Shown: in pieces, positions 1-7,161 of the stretch
Layout of the letters: every line of letters starts with the position of its first letter
How positions within the stretch are numbered: position 1 is the first letter of the stretch
Source of the DNA: Solobacterium sp. UBA1789
Lineage (GTDB): Bacteria; Bacillota_I; Bacilli_A; Erysipelotrichales; Erysipelotrichaceae
Assembly: GCA_002314515.1 (NCBI GenBank)
Contig: DCGB01000132.1
Span: forward strand, 3,678 to 13,649
Reading direction: 5' to 3'
Length of the DNA stretch: 9,972 nucleotides
The notes under the pieces: model-generated
Told to the model about the DNA's origin: nothing
The model's database searches: none
What the model saw: only the letters and a program-made list of their open reading frames with translations
Made by a program: the position numbers and the translations under genes

Positions 1-362
1 ATCATTCATCAATGATTCCTATTTATGAACAACTGATCAGACAGATAAGAACTGCTGTTTCAACAGAAGAATTAAAAGCCGGAATGATGTTGCCATCAGT
101 AAGAACATTGGCTGCTGAATTGCAGATAAGTGCACTAACTGTAAAAAAAGCCTACGATATTCTGGAAAGCGAAGGCATTCTGATTTCTGTTCAAGGCAAG
201 GGCAGTTTTGTCAGTGAAACAAATACCAGCCTTATTGGTGAAAAAAGACGTCGTGATGCTGAAGAATCTTTGACCATGGCGATTGAAAAAGCTCGACTTG
301 CCGGCTATAAGAATGAGGAAATTCGCCAGTTTATTGAACTGATTCTGGAGGATGAAAAATGA
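1..362 (+). CDS. GntR-family (YtrA subfamily) transcriptional repressor, 5' partial
   Basis: Winged-helix regulator that likely controls the ABC exporter genes directly downstream. The visible part begins with a PIYEQL motif followed by the GntR helix-turn-helix (about residues 25-58 counted from the ATG at 12; motif LPSVRTLAAEL, then TVKKAYDILESEGI) and the wing GKGSFV. Only about 45 residues follow, so there is no effector-binding domain of the FadR/HutC kind; this short tail is typical of YtrA proteins. The reading frame stays open upstream of ATG 12 (codons His-Ser-Ser before Met), and YtrA proteins normally have about 8-12 residues before PIYEQ. The true start therefore lies left of the window, and the ATG at 12 is an internal Met. 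The stop overlaps the ATPase start in an ATGA, indicating translational coupling. In known YtrA systems the regulator represses its own operon and is relieved by cell-wall-active antibiotics; the inducer here is unknown. Confidence 0.88.
   Translation, partial: HSSMIPIYEQLIRQIRTAVSTEELKAGMMLPSVRTLAAELQISALTVKKAYDILESEGILISVQGKGSFVSETNTSLIGEKRRRDAEESLTMAIEKARLAGYKNEEIRQFIELILEDEK
347..351 (+). promoter_or_regulatory. Ribosome binding site of the ABC ATPase gene, inside the gntR gene
   Basis: A perfect GGAGG lies 7 nt upstream of the ATG at 359, within the last codons of the regulator gene. It supports the ATGA-overlap start and coupled translation of regulator and ATPase. Confidence 0.7.
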
Positions 363-1204
363 TAAACATTCAAAATCTCAATAAAACATATGATAAGTTC
401 CAGTTAAATATATCCTTAGATATTCCCAGCGGTATTGTAAGTGGAATTGTTGGCCGCAATGGTGCCGGTAAATCAACACTTATAAAAGCTGTTTTAGGTC
501 TGATAAAAGCTGATAGTGGCAGCATCAAAACCTTTAATAAAGATCCATTGCTGTTAAATAATGAAGATAAACAGTTAATTGGTGTTGCCTTAGCTGATTC
601 GGGATTTTCAACTTATCTTTGTATAAATGATATCTGTAAGATCCTGAGAAAGATGTATAAGAGTTTTAATGAAACTGAATTTATCAGAAGATGTGAAGAA
701 GGAGGCTTGCCATTAAACAAGCGTCTCAGTGAGTTTTCCACTGGCATGAGAGCCAAATTAAAGGTACTTATTGCCATTACTCATGAGCCTAAATTACTGA
801 TTCTTGATGAGCCAACAGCTGGCTTAGATGTTGTAGCCCGCAACGAAGTATTGGATATGCTTAGAAATTATCTGGCACAGGATAACGAAAGAACATTATT
901 GATTTCTTCACATATTTCTTCAGACCTGGAAAGTATCTGTGATGATATTTATATGATAGATCAGGGTCAGATTATTCTCCATGAGGATACCGATAAGATT
1001 CTTGATGAATATGCGATCCTGAAAATTACCAGAAGGCGTTTTGAGGAAATTGATAAACAGTATATCATCAAAACCAAAGAAGAAGATTTTGGTTTCAGCT
1101 GTCTGACAAATCAAAAACAGTATTATTGTGATAATTATCCGGATATCATCATTGAAAGTGGCAACATTGATGACATGATTATGATAATGAGTGAGGTTAA
1201 ATAA
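359..1204 (+). CDS. ABC transporter ATP-binding protein (YtrB/BcrA-like)
   Basis: Cytoplasmic ATPase subunit that would power the membrane protein encoded next. Of 281 residues, the first ~215 form the nucleotide-binding domain: Walker A GRNGAGKST (32-40), signature FSTGM (126-130) in place of LSGGQ, Walker B LLILDEP (146-152) with Glu151, D-loop GLD (155-157) and H-loop His185. The last ~65 residues are the accessory tail common in BcrA/YtrB-type ATPases. The region where the Q-loop glutamine is expected (IGVALADSG, 74-82) has no Gln. The gene overlaps the repressor by 4 bp and the permease ATG follows its stop codon directly, so the three genes form one operon. Family knowledge points to export of, or resistance to, an envelope-active compound rather than import, since no solute-binding protein is linked. 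The substrate cannot be read from the sequence. Confidence 0.93.
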   Translation: MINIQNLNKTYDKFQLNISLDIPSGIVSGIVGRNGAGKSTLIKAVLGLIKADSGSIKTFNKDPLLLNNEDKQLIGVALADSGFSTYLCINDICKILRKMYKSFNETEFIRRCEEGGLPLNKRLSEFSTGMRAKLKVLIAITHEPKLLILDEPTAGLDVVARNEVLDMLRNYLAQDNERTLLISSHISSDLESICDDIYMIDQGQIILHEDTDKILDEYAILKITRRRFEEIDKQYIIKTKEEDFGFSCLTNQKQYYCDNYPDIIIESGNIDDMIMIMSEVK

Positions 1205-1837
1205 ATGAAGGGTCTTATGGCAAAGGATTTCTGCATCCTTTTACAGCGCAAAAAAAGCTTTATAATCATCTTAATCTGTGGATTATGCATGAGTATTTCC
1301 AATGATGCTTCTTTCTTTGTTGCTTATCTGACAATGATTGGTACCATTTTTACACTAAGTACCATAGCCTATGATGAATTTGATAATTCTTATCCTTTTC
1401 TGATGACCTTGCCCGTTTCCCGTAAGGACTATGCTGTTGAGAAATATCTTTTCGCATTGCTTATTTCCATATCGCTCTGGAGTTTTTCAGCTATCATCTA
1501 TTTTCTGATTTCCTATTTTCGGGAAATTAATCTGGTTTTTATTGAAGAAATAAGCGGACTGTTACTGGTGCTGTTGTTGCCTTTGATTGTGGTTGATTTC
1601 TGCATTCCAATTAATCTTAAATATGGTTCTCAAAACTCACGAATTCTCATCTTTGTATTATGGGGTATCTTCTTTGCCATTGGAATGTTAGTAAAGTACT
1701 TCATCCCTGATATTCAGCTTCCTGTTATTAATATCAGTCCGCTGATAATATCACTTATTATATTTGTGCTGGCAATAATCATAACACTTATATCAGCTAT
1801 GTTTAGTATTTCTATTATGAATAAAAAAGAATTTTAA
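1205..1837 (+). CDS. ABC-2 type membrane permease, six-helix (YtrC/D-like)
   Basis: Integral membrane partner of the preceding ATPase, 210 residues. Six hydrophobic segments are visible at about 18-31, 36-55, 82-104, 115-135, 146-166 and 176-204. The cytoplasmic loop after helix 2 contains FLMTLPVSRKDYAVEKY (65-81), the (T)LPvSRkdyvxxKY signature of the ABC-2 permease family that accompanies YtrA/GntR regulators, and this is the strongest evidence for the assignment. The start is immediately after the ATPase stop (TAA then ATG), with GAGG at 1193-1196 as ribosome binding site. A half-size permease of this kind would work as a dimer with two ATPase copies. An intrinsic terminator begins inside the stop codon, so this is the last gene of the operon. 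Confidence 0.88.
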   Translation: MKGLMAKDFCILLQRKKSFIIILICGLCMSISNDASFFVAYLTMIGTIFTLSTIAYDEFDNSYPFLMTLPVSRKDYAVEKYLFALLISISLWSFSAIIYFLISYFREINLVFIEEISGLLLVLLLPLIVVDFCIPINLKYGSQNSRILIFVLWGIFFAIGMLVKYFIPDIQLPVINISPLIISLIIFVLAIIITLISAMFSISIMNKKEF

Positions 1838-1857
1838 AAAAGGCCCTGGGCCTTTTT
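1837..1857. terminator. Bidirectional intrinsic terminator between convergent genes
   Basis: The arms AAAAAGGCC (1837-1845) and GGCCTTTTT (1849-1857) pair perfectly around a CTG loop. The stem carries A-runs on one side and T-runs on the other, so it can end the ABC operon on the + strand and the phosphatase gene arriving from the - strand (its stop codon is 12 bp away). It starts at the last base of the permease stop codon. Confidence 0.85.
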
Positions 1858-1868
1858 GTGTGAAACAT

Positions 1869-2963
1869 TTAATTTGTAATTAAAGCCAGAAACTGATTGA
1901 TTTCTTCAACGGTCATGCCACCTTCTTCAAGATAGGCCATGGCATCTTCCTGATAACTGTTTGTTTTTAGACTATATTCAAAGAAGGCTTCAAAATAGAG
2001 ATCACAGATTGCTGCATATTTTTCAGCATTCTCTGTTTTTGATACCTTGTAGTAATTAAAATAGGTTTCCATATAGTCGGTTTTCATTTCATCTAGACTG
2101 GCACCAGCCAGAGCTTCAATCAAAACGCAGACAAAGCCGGTTCTATCTTTACCTTCCATACAATGGATATAGAATGGTCCTTCCTGATTGAGACAGGCTC
2201 TAAGACCTTCAACAACTTTTTCTTTATAAACCTGACTGTTATAATCAGAATTCATATCCAGAAGTACCATTGAAGAATTTTCATACAGAGACTTGGCATA
2301 AGGAGAATTAAAGTCTTCAGCTGCAAAATAACTGTTGATATCTTCTTCGCAGTCAGCCAGATCGACAATGAATTTTATGCCAGTATCAGCTAATAGCTTA
2401 TCGGTATAGGCTGCCCTATTGCGACTGTTATCAACAGGTGAAGCACCACGATAGATAAAGTTTTCTTTGAGATTGCCGCCTTTTAGACTACGGAAATTGC
2501 AAAAGGCCTCATCACTTGGATAATCATTGCGATCAAAAGAATAAAGCTGTCCTAAGGTTTCCTGAATATCTGAATATTTACCTTTTTCTGCCAGGGTAAT
2601 TGTTACTGTATCATTTTCATCTAATTCGGCATTTTCCCAGATACCACAATTATTTAATGTTACTCGAATTTTGTCATAACCGGGATAGGCACAGATAAGA
2701 GGATTGGTATTCCTTGTATAATAGCCATTATAGTATGGTACATCAGATAATTCGTAACCATTTGAAAAGACAATATCGCAGCTATCACCCAGACTAAAGC
2801 CCAATGCTTCAAAATCTTCCTGACTGATATCAACCAGAGCTGCACCAAATTTAGTATCTTCAAAGATAGCACTGTTTTCTAAGCAGATATCTGTTTTTTT
2901 GCCGGTCTGACAGGCTGTTAAGAATAGAAATAAGATGATGGAAAATAATAGTTTCTTTTTCAT
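1869..2963 (-). CDS. Exported lipoprotein with tyrosine/lipid phosphatase domain (copy A)
   Basis: Predicted membrane-anchored extracellular phosphatase, 364 residues from the chosen start. The N-terminus is a lipoprotein signal peptide: MKKK, a hydrophobic run, then lipobox LTAC with Cys18 as lipid-attachment site. Residues ~25-150 form a beta-rich N-terminal region of uncertain fold. Residues ~155-330 form a Cys-based phosphatase domain, with an entry motif YRGASP (171-176) and the P-loop HCMEGKDRTG with nucleophile Cys268 and Arg274. HCxxGKDR(T/A)G is the known signature of atypical lipid phosphatases and MptpB-like enzymes (Y_phosphatase3 type), which act on phosphoinositides and phosphotyrosine. 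An upstream Met at 3008 would bury the signal peptide behind 15 extra residues; the chosen start at 2963 has a GAGGAAG ribosome binding site (2968-2974). It is a paralogue of the divergently transcribed neighbour. The substrate is unknown. Confidence 0.87.
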   Translation of the reverse strand: MKKKLLFSIILFLFLTACQTGKKTDICLENSAIFEDTKFGAALVDISQEDFEALGFSLGDSCDIVFSNGYELSDVPYYNGYYTRNTNPLICAYPGYDKIRVTLNNCGIWENAELDENDTVTITLAEKGKYSDIQETLGQLYSFDRNDYPSDEAFCNFRSLKGGNLKENFIYRGASPVDNSRNRAAYTDKLLADTGIKFIVDLADCEEDINSYFAAEDFNSPYAKSLYENSSMVLLDMNSDYNSQVYKEKVVEGLRACLNQEGPFYIHCMEGKDRTGFVCVLIEALAGASLDEMKTDYMETYFNYYKVSKTENAEKYAAICDLYFEAFFEYSLKTNSYQEDAMAYLEEGGMTVEEINQFLALITN

Positions 2964-2983
2964 GATTCTTCCTCGATAAATCA

Positions 2984-3013
2984 ATAATAGAATTATTCTT
3001 AGCAACAATGCAA
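2984..3013 (-). promoter_or_regulatory. Candidate sigma-A promoter for phosphatase lipoprotein copy A
   Basis: On the - strand, TTGCAT (3013-3008) and TATTAT (2989-2984) are separated by 18 bp. This would start transcription near 2977, leaving a short leader that just contains the ribosome binding site. It is based on consensus matching in AT-rich DNA only. Confidence 0.35.
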
Positions 3014-3030
3014 TATATAAAATACGGAGC

Positions 3031-3036
3031 TATAAT
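3031..3036 (+). promoter_or_regulatory. Candidate -10 box for phosphatase lipoprotein copy B
   Basis: A perfect TATAAT lies 22 bp before the chosen ATG at 3059. The -35 region 17 bp upstream (about 3008-3013, ATGCAA) is poor and coincides with the -35 of the opposing promoter. The two divergent promoters would therefore be close enough to interfere with each other. Confidence 0.35.
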
Positions 3037-3058
3037 AAAATTTATGGAAGAGGTGCAT

Positions 3059-4210
3059 ATGAAAAGTTTTAGAAAAATTATTATTTCCTTGATGTTGCTG
3101 GCAGTAGTAACAGCATCATTATCTGCCTGTCAGAAAGAAACTGCTGAAGAAAAAGACGAGAGTCTGGAAATCAAGGTTGCAGAATTCAGTAAACGTGGTA
3201 ATGCAATTCTGGATATTGATTTTGATACTCTGAAGCAGGCAAATATTGAAGTAGCTGATATTATCAATGTTGTTATTGGTGATCAGACTTATGAAATACC
3301 AGTCTGTACAAACTATTCAGATGTTGATTTAGGTTCTGTACTCTGTCGTTTTGATTTAGATGACTCTGAAGTAGGCCTTGCTATCAATGGTGGTTCTTTT
3401 GCTGAAGAAAAGAATATGGCTGTCAAAGAAAACATCAGTGAAGATCCAGGTTATCGCTGGGATGTTCAGATTGATACTGTAAAAATCAGTCTGAAAGAAA
3501 AAGGCGGTTATCAGGATGAATATAAGATTCATAATCTGGAACGCAGTAATGAAAGAAGTGACTACAGTGAATTAAGTGATGCCGATTATGCCAATTGCCG
3601 TGTTGTTTCAATTGGCAATCTAAAGGATGGCGTACTTTATCGTGGAACTACGCCTTTGGATGATGGCATCGGAAGAAGTACTTATGCCATGGCCTTTATT
3701 CAGGAAAATGGTGTTAAGTCTATTTTGAATCTGCATAATTCTATGGCAGAAACTACAGCATACGAAACTTATAATGACAGTTACTACGCTTCCTGCAACA
3801 TCTGGTATGCGGAAATGGACTATGCTTTTGCCTCTGAATCATTTGCAACAAAGGTTAAAGACTGCATAAAATTCATGATTGAAAACGATGGACCTTACTA
3901 TGTTCATTGCAAGGAAGGAAAAGATCGTACTGGCGTTTTCTGTGCATTGCTGGAAGCATATTTTGGTGCATCATATGAGGAAATCAGAGATGATTATATG
4001 CTGACATATAAGAATTTCTATGGTGTTGAAAGCGGAAATGAAACATATGATGTCATCATTAAGGCAAATTTAAATAAGATTTTAAGTTCAATGTTTGCTG
4101 TTGATGATATTCAGACAACTGACCTGAAAGCTGAAGCTGAAGAATATTTACTGGCAAGTGGTCTGACAGCTGAAGACTTATCGGCTTTAACAATAAAGCT
4201 TTCCAAATAG
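3059..4210 (+). CDS. Exported lipoprotein with tyrosine/lipid phosphatase domain (copy B)
   Basis: Second member of the divergent phosphatase pair, 383 residues from the chosen start. The signal peptide ends in lipobox LSAC with Cys24 as the lipidated residue. A ~150-residue N-terminal region follows, then the phosphatase domain with YRGTTP (194-199) and P-loop HCKEGKDRTG (nucleophile Cys284, Arg290). Blocks shared with copy A include GNLK, YRG-P-D, GP-Y--HC-EGKDRTG and the segment after it (LLEAYFGAS/LIEALAGAS, DYM-TY-N). Outside these the two have drifted, so the duplication is old. The open frame reaches back to a Met at 3008, but that start has no ribosome binding site and would put the signal peptide internally. 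The ATG at 3059 has GGAAGAGGTG (3046-3055) just upstream. Likely role: dephosphorylation of an extracellular lipid, inositol phosphate or peptide; the substrate is not readable from the sequence. Confidence 0.87.
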   Translation: MKSFRKIIISLMLLAVVTASLSACQKETAEEKDESLEIKVAEFSKRGNAILDIDFDTLKQANIEVADIINVVIGDQTYEIPVCTNYSDVDLGSVLCRFDLDDSEVGLAINGGSFAEEKNMAVKENISEDPGYRWDVQIDTVKISLKEKGGYQDEYKIHNLERSNERSDYSELSDADYANCRVVSIGNLKDGVLYRGTTPLDDGIGRSTYAMAFIQENGVKSILNLHNSMAETTAYETYNDSYYASCNIWYAEMDYAFASESFATKVKDCIKFMIENDGPYYVHCKEGKDRTGVFCALLEAYFGASYEEIRDDYMLTYKNFYGVESGNETYDVIIKANLNKILSSMFAVDDIQTTDLKAEAEEYLLASGLTAEDLSALTIKLSK

Positions 4211-4231
4211 CCATAAATCATTCATTTACCA

Positions 4232-4261
4232 AAAAACTGCTACATTTTTGTAGCAGTTTTT
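4232..4261. terminator. Strong bidirectional intrinsic terminator
   Basis: The perfect 13-bp arms AAAAACTGCTACA (4232-4244) and TGTAGCAGTTTTT (4249-4261) enclose a TTTT loop. The stem lies between the convergent phosphatase gene (stop at 4210) and the ABC importer gene (stop at 4272), with T-runs usable in both directions. Confidence 0.9.
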
Positions 4262-4271
4262 ATCTGGGATA

Positions 4272-6962
4272 TCAGCTAATCTCCAATGATATGGTATTTT
4301 GTTCTTCTCTAGTCCAGCTGTGATTAATATTCTGGGCGATGGATGAAAGAATATCTTTTGCCGTCTGATCCATGGTGGAAAGGATATCAATATTTTCGCC
4401 ACCATAACGAAGTCGCATATATAGCGTTTCATTTTCTTCATAGTCAAGATAGAGCTTTGCAGGATATTCAACTTTCATATTTTTAACAAGTCCCTGCATG
4501 ATTAATTCTTCAACAACATGTTCTATGTTATAAATCTTCTGTTTAGCAAGGAGCTCATCATGGCCAAAATAATCAAGTTCACTGAGAAGTCGCAGATAAT
4601 CGAAATCCTTTGATTTGATTTCAAAGTTGTACATCTTAATATGGTTGATAAAGGCTCTGGTTCTCGCTTTTTGTGGATGGTCAAATATTTCCTCACAGCT
4701 TCCTTCTTCGTAAATAATACCCTGGTCCATATAGAATACACGGTTTGATACATTACGGGCGAATTTTAGCTCATGAGTAACAATCATCATTGTCATTCCA
4801 CTTTTTGTCAGCTCACTTATCATACGCAATACTTCACCAATCATCGTTGGGTCCAAGGCAGATGTTGGTTCATCCAGCAACATGATATCTGGTTCCATAA
4901 TGAGTGTTCTGACGATGGCTACACGCTGTTTCTGGCCACCAGATAACATGGATGGATACTGTAATGCCTTATCACCTAAGCCAAATTTACGAAGCAGGGC
5001 AATACCTTTTTCATAGGCCTCCTGTCTCGACATCTTTTTCAGGGTAACAGGAGCCAGCATGACGTTTTCAATTATTGATAAATGATTGAAAAGATTAAAA
5101 CTCTGGAAGACCATGCCCATCCGTTCGCGAAGTTCAGAGAGTTCTCGACCTTTTTCTGGAGCAGTTTTGCCAAAGACATATACTTCACCGGAACTTGGTG
5201 TTTCCAGCCTGTTAATGGAGCGCAATAAAGTAGTCTTACCAGATCCGGAAGGACCAATGATAGAAATGATATCACCACGCATGATCTTTGCGTTGATATC
5301 TTTTAAAGGAGTAGACTGTTCAAAGGATTTTTTTAGATGGAATAATTCAATTACAACATCATTTTCAAAAGAAGGAACGCTGCTTCTTGAATATTCCGGG
5401 ATTTCAACTTTTGTATTAATTCCTGCTAGTATATGTTTTCTTCGGCTTGGTTCGGTATTTAATTCGATTTTATTCAAAAGTGCAGTCAGGAACCATGCGA
5501 CAAGGAAATAAATCAATGCTGTAACAATCAGCGGGAAAAATGCTTCATAGGTTCTGGAACGGATGATATCAGAAGCCTTGGTAATATCCTGTACAGCAAT
5601 ATAGCCGACAACCGAGGTTATCTTTACCATGGAAATAAACTCGCCCTTATATACTGGAAGTCCAAAACGAACTGCCTGAGGAAGGATAACCTTGGACATG
5701 GTTTTAAGTTGACTCATGCCAAGAGATTCAGCAGCTTCCCATTGTCCTTTGTCTACCGAATTAATACTGCTTCTCATGATTTCACATACATAAACTCCAA
5801 AATTTATGGAAAAACCAATTATACCAACAACAATACCATTTATTTCTGTATTGGAAAAAACGATATAATACAGCACAAGAAGCAATACGACAACAGGGAT
5901 ACCCTGAATCAGTCTGACAAAAACAGCCACTATTCGGGAAAGTGATTTATACCTGCCCAGTCTGCCCCAGCAAAGAAGTGCTCCAAATAGAGTGCCGAAT
6001 ATGGCAGATAGGATAACAATTTCAAGAGTAACCTTAAAACCATCAGAAAGAAGCTTCCATCTGGATTCTCGAATAAAAGTATTATTAAAACCCTTTTTCA
6101 GTGAGTCAATAAAGCTGGTTTCGCCATTAAGCTTTCCATAAGACAGATTTTTTGTAACGGCTACGACCTGGGATTTTTCATATGGTTCCGAAAACAGGAT
6201 CTTTTCAGCTCTTTCATCAGAATAATAAGTATACATGCAGAGGTCTAGTTTTCCTGTTACAACACCCGTTAGAATAGATGCCCAGTCCATGGTCTGAAAA
6301 TCAATTTTATAGCCATATTCTTTACAGAAATTGAAAAGGTTTTCTGCTTCAATACCTGCATATCCTCCTTCAACCTGACAGGCATAAGGAAGATCAAGGG
6401 GTTCAACTGCACAACGAATCGTTCCCTTATTTCCAGTGAGGGAATCAAAGTCTACTGGTGTAATTTCATGATCACCACTTTTCCAGCTGTCTAAAAGTGC
6501 CTGCTGGCCACCATTTTCCCATTCTTTTTTCAGGTACTCAGAAAGATCTTTCTGAATCTGAAGACCAAATTCGGATTTAGTCATTCCATAATACAAATCA
6601 GCATCACAAAGGACATCTACAAGCTGCAGATTAGGATATTCTTCCAATGCACTTTTAAAATACAAAGAAGATACTACCAGAGCATCAGCCTTTCCTTCTT
6701 CGACAGCCAGGAAACAATCGGGGGTTGTCTGATAATATTCCAGCCAGGAATCAGGAAGATATTCCAGGGCTTTAGACTCATAAAAACTTCCGGTCATGAC
6801 AGCGATTTTTTTATCTGCAAGATCTTCAAGCGTCTCAATCTGCTGTTTGCTGTCTTCCACAGATGTGTCCTTTTTTTCGCATCCCGTAAGAATTCCGCAT
6901 AGGAATGTCAGCAGCAAAAGACTAAGAACAGTCCATTTTTTGAGTTTTTCCTGTATCTGCAT
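4272..6962 (-). CDS. Single-polypeptide amino-acid-type ABC importer (binding protein + permease + ATPase + C-terminal domain)
   Basis: An 896-residue fusion that carries a whole importer of the polar amino acid (PAAT) type. Order: lipoprotein signal with lipobox LTGC (Cys28); a binding-protein lobe (~43-165, opening LEDLADKKIAVMTGS); a second binding-protein lobe (~180-270: PLDLPYACQVEGGYAGIEAEN, GKLDLCMYTYYSDERAEKILFSEPYEKS); permease (~305-497, about five helices, EAA loop EAAESLGMSQLKTMSKVILPQA at 409-430, shown here only as a motif range); ATPase (~535-775). The ATPase has Walker A GPSGSGKTT (570-578), Gln620, LSGGQ (673-677), Walker B IMLLDEP (693-699) and His730. A ~120-residue tail (777-896) follows. 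The lobe order is the reverse of normal SBP_bac_3 proteins. As a homodimer it would need no partner subunits. Ribosome binding site AAAGGAG (6973-6979) lies 10 nt upstream. The substrate is probably an amino acid; specificity is unknown. Confidence 0.9.
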   Translation of the reverse strand: MQIQEKLKKWTVLSLLLLTFLCGILTGCEKKDTSVEDSKQQIETLEDLADKKIAVMTGSFYESKALEYLPDSWLEYYQTTPDCFLAVEEGKADALVVSSLYFKSALEEYPNLQLVDVLCDADLYYGMTKSEFGLQIQKDLSEYLKKEWENGGQQALLDSWKSGDHEITPVDFDSLTGNKGTIRCAVEPLDLPYACQVEGGYAGIEAENLFNFCKEYGYKIDFQTMDWASILTGVVTGKLDLCMYTYYSDERAEKILFSEPYEKSQVVAVTKNLSYGKLNGETSFIDSLKKGFNNTFIRESRWKLLSDGFKVTLEIVILSAIFGTLFGALLCWGRLGRYKSLSRIVAVFVRLIQGIPVVVLLLVLYYIVFSNTEINGIVVGIIGFSINFGVYVCEIMRSSINSVDKGQWEAAESLGMSQLKTMSKVILPQAVRFGLPVYKGEFISMVKITSVVGYIAVQDITKASDIIRSRTYEAFFPLIVTALIYFLVAWFLTALLNKIELNTEPSRRKHILAGINTKVEIPEYSRSSVPSFENDVVIELFHLKKSFEQSTPLKDINAKIMRGDIISIIGPSGSGKTTLLRSINRLETPSSGEVYVFGKTAPEKGRELSELRERMGMVFQSFNLFNHLSIIENVMLAPVTLKKMSRQEAYEKGIALLRKFGLGDKALQYPSMLSGGQKQRVAIVRTLIMEPDIMLLDEPTSALDPTMIGEVLRMISELTKSGMTMMIVTHELKFARNVSNRVFYMDQGIIYEEGSCEEIFDHPQKARTRAFINHIKMYNFEIKSKDFDYLRLLSELDYFGHDELLAKQKIYNIEHVVEELIMQGLVKNMKVEYPAKLYLDYEENETLYMRLRYGGENIDILSTMDQTAKDILSSIAQNINHSWTREEQNTISLEIS

Positions 6963-6997
6963 TATCGTTCAACTCCTTTATAAAAACATATAGCTAT

Positions 6998-7016
6998 TTA
7001 ATTATATCGTAATTAA
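6998..7016 (-). promoter_or_regulatory. Candidate promoter with overlapping dyad upstream of the ABC importer
   Basis: On the - strand, TATAAT (7006-7001) lies about 38 bp before the ATG and could be the -10 box; no convincing -35 is seen at 16-18 bp. It sits inside a perfect dyad TTAATTA-5 nt-TAATTAA (6998-7016) that could serve as an operator. The DNA is very AT-rich, so the dyad may be chance. Confidence 0.3.
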
Positions 7017-7161
7017 TATATTGTAATCGTCTATCATTAAGGTATTTGACTAATATCTTGATGATTGCTTATTTTAGTGGTCCTTATGCTTCTTTTGGTT
7101 CAGCAGGCATATTGATGGAATTTGCTTAAACAAAATGAATACCAGTTATTGAAGAAAGCAT
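7017..7161. other. Gene-free spacer with weak promoter-like and hairpin signals
   Basis: No convincing gene is present. A + strand promoter-like pair TTGACT (7046-7051) and TATTTT (7070-7075, 18 bp apart) precedes a 22-codon open frame (7061-7129) without a ribosome binding site. An interrupted inverted repeat TTATGCTT/AAGCATAA (7084-7091 with 7156-7163; a further CTT/AAG pairs across one bulged base) encloses the rest. The spacer could hold a small RNA or decayed sequence; nothing here proves either. Confidence 0.3.

Noticed and set aside
2964..3008. Upstream start at 3008 for phosphatase lipoprotein copy A
   Set aside because: It would add 15 residues before a perfect MKKK lipoprotein signal peptide, and only the Met at 2963 has a good ribosome binding site.
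3008..3058. Upstream start at 3008 for phosphatase lipoprotein copy B
   Set aside because: It lies before the candidate -10 box, has no ribosome binding site and buries the signal peptide; the ATG at 3059 follows AAGAGGTG.
5086..5511. 141-codon + strand open frame inside the ABC importer gene
   Set aside because: It is antisense to the conserved Walker A/Q-loop region of the ATPase domain. Its composition looks like a codon shadow, and it has no ribosome binding site.
6440..6840. Two independent solute-binding proteins in the fusion
   Set aside because: Each part contains only one lobe of the fold; together they make one receptor in permuted order.
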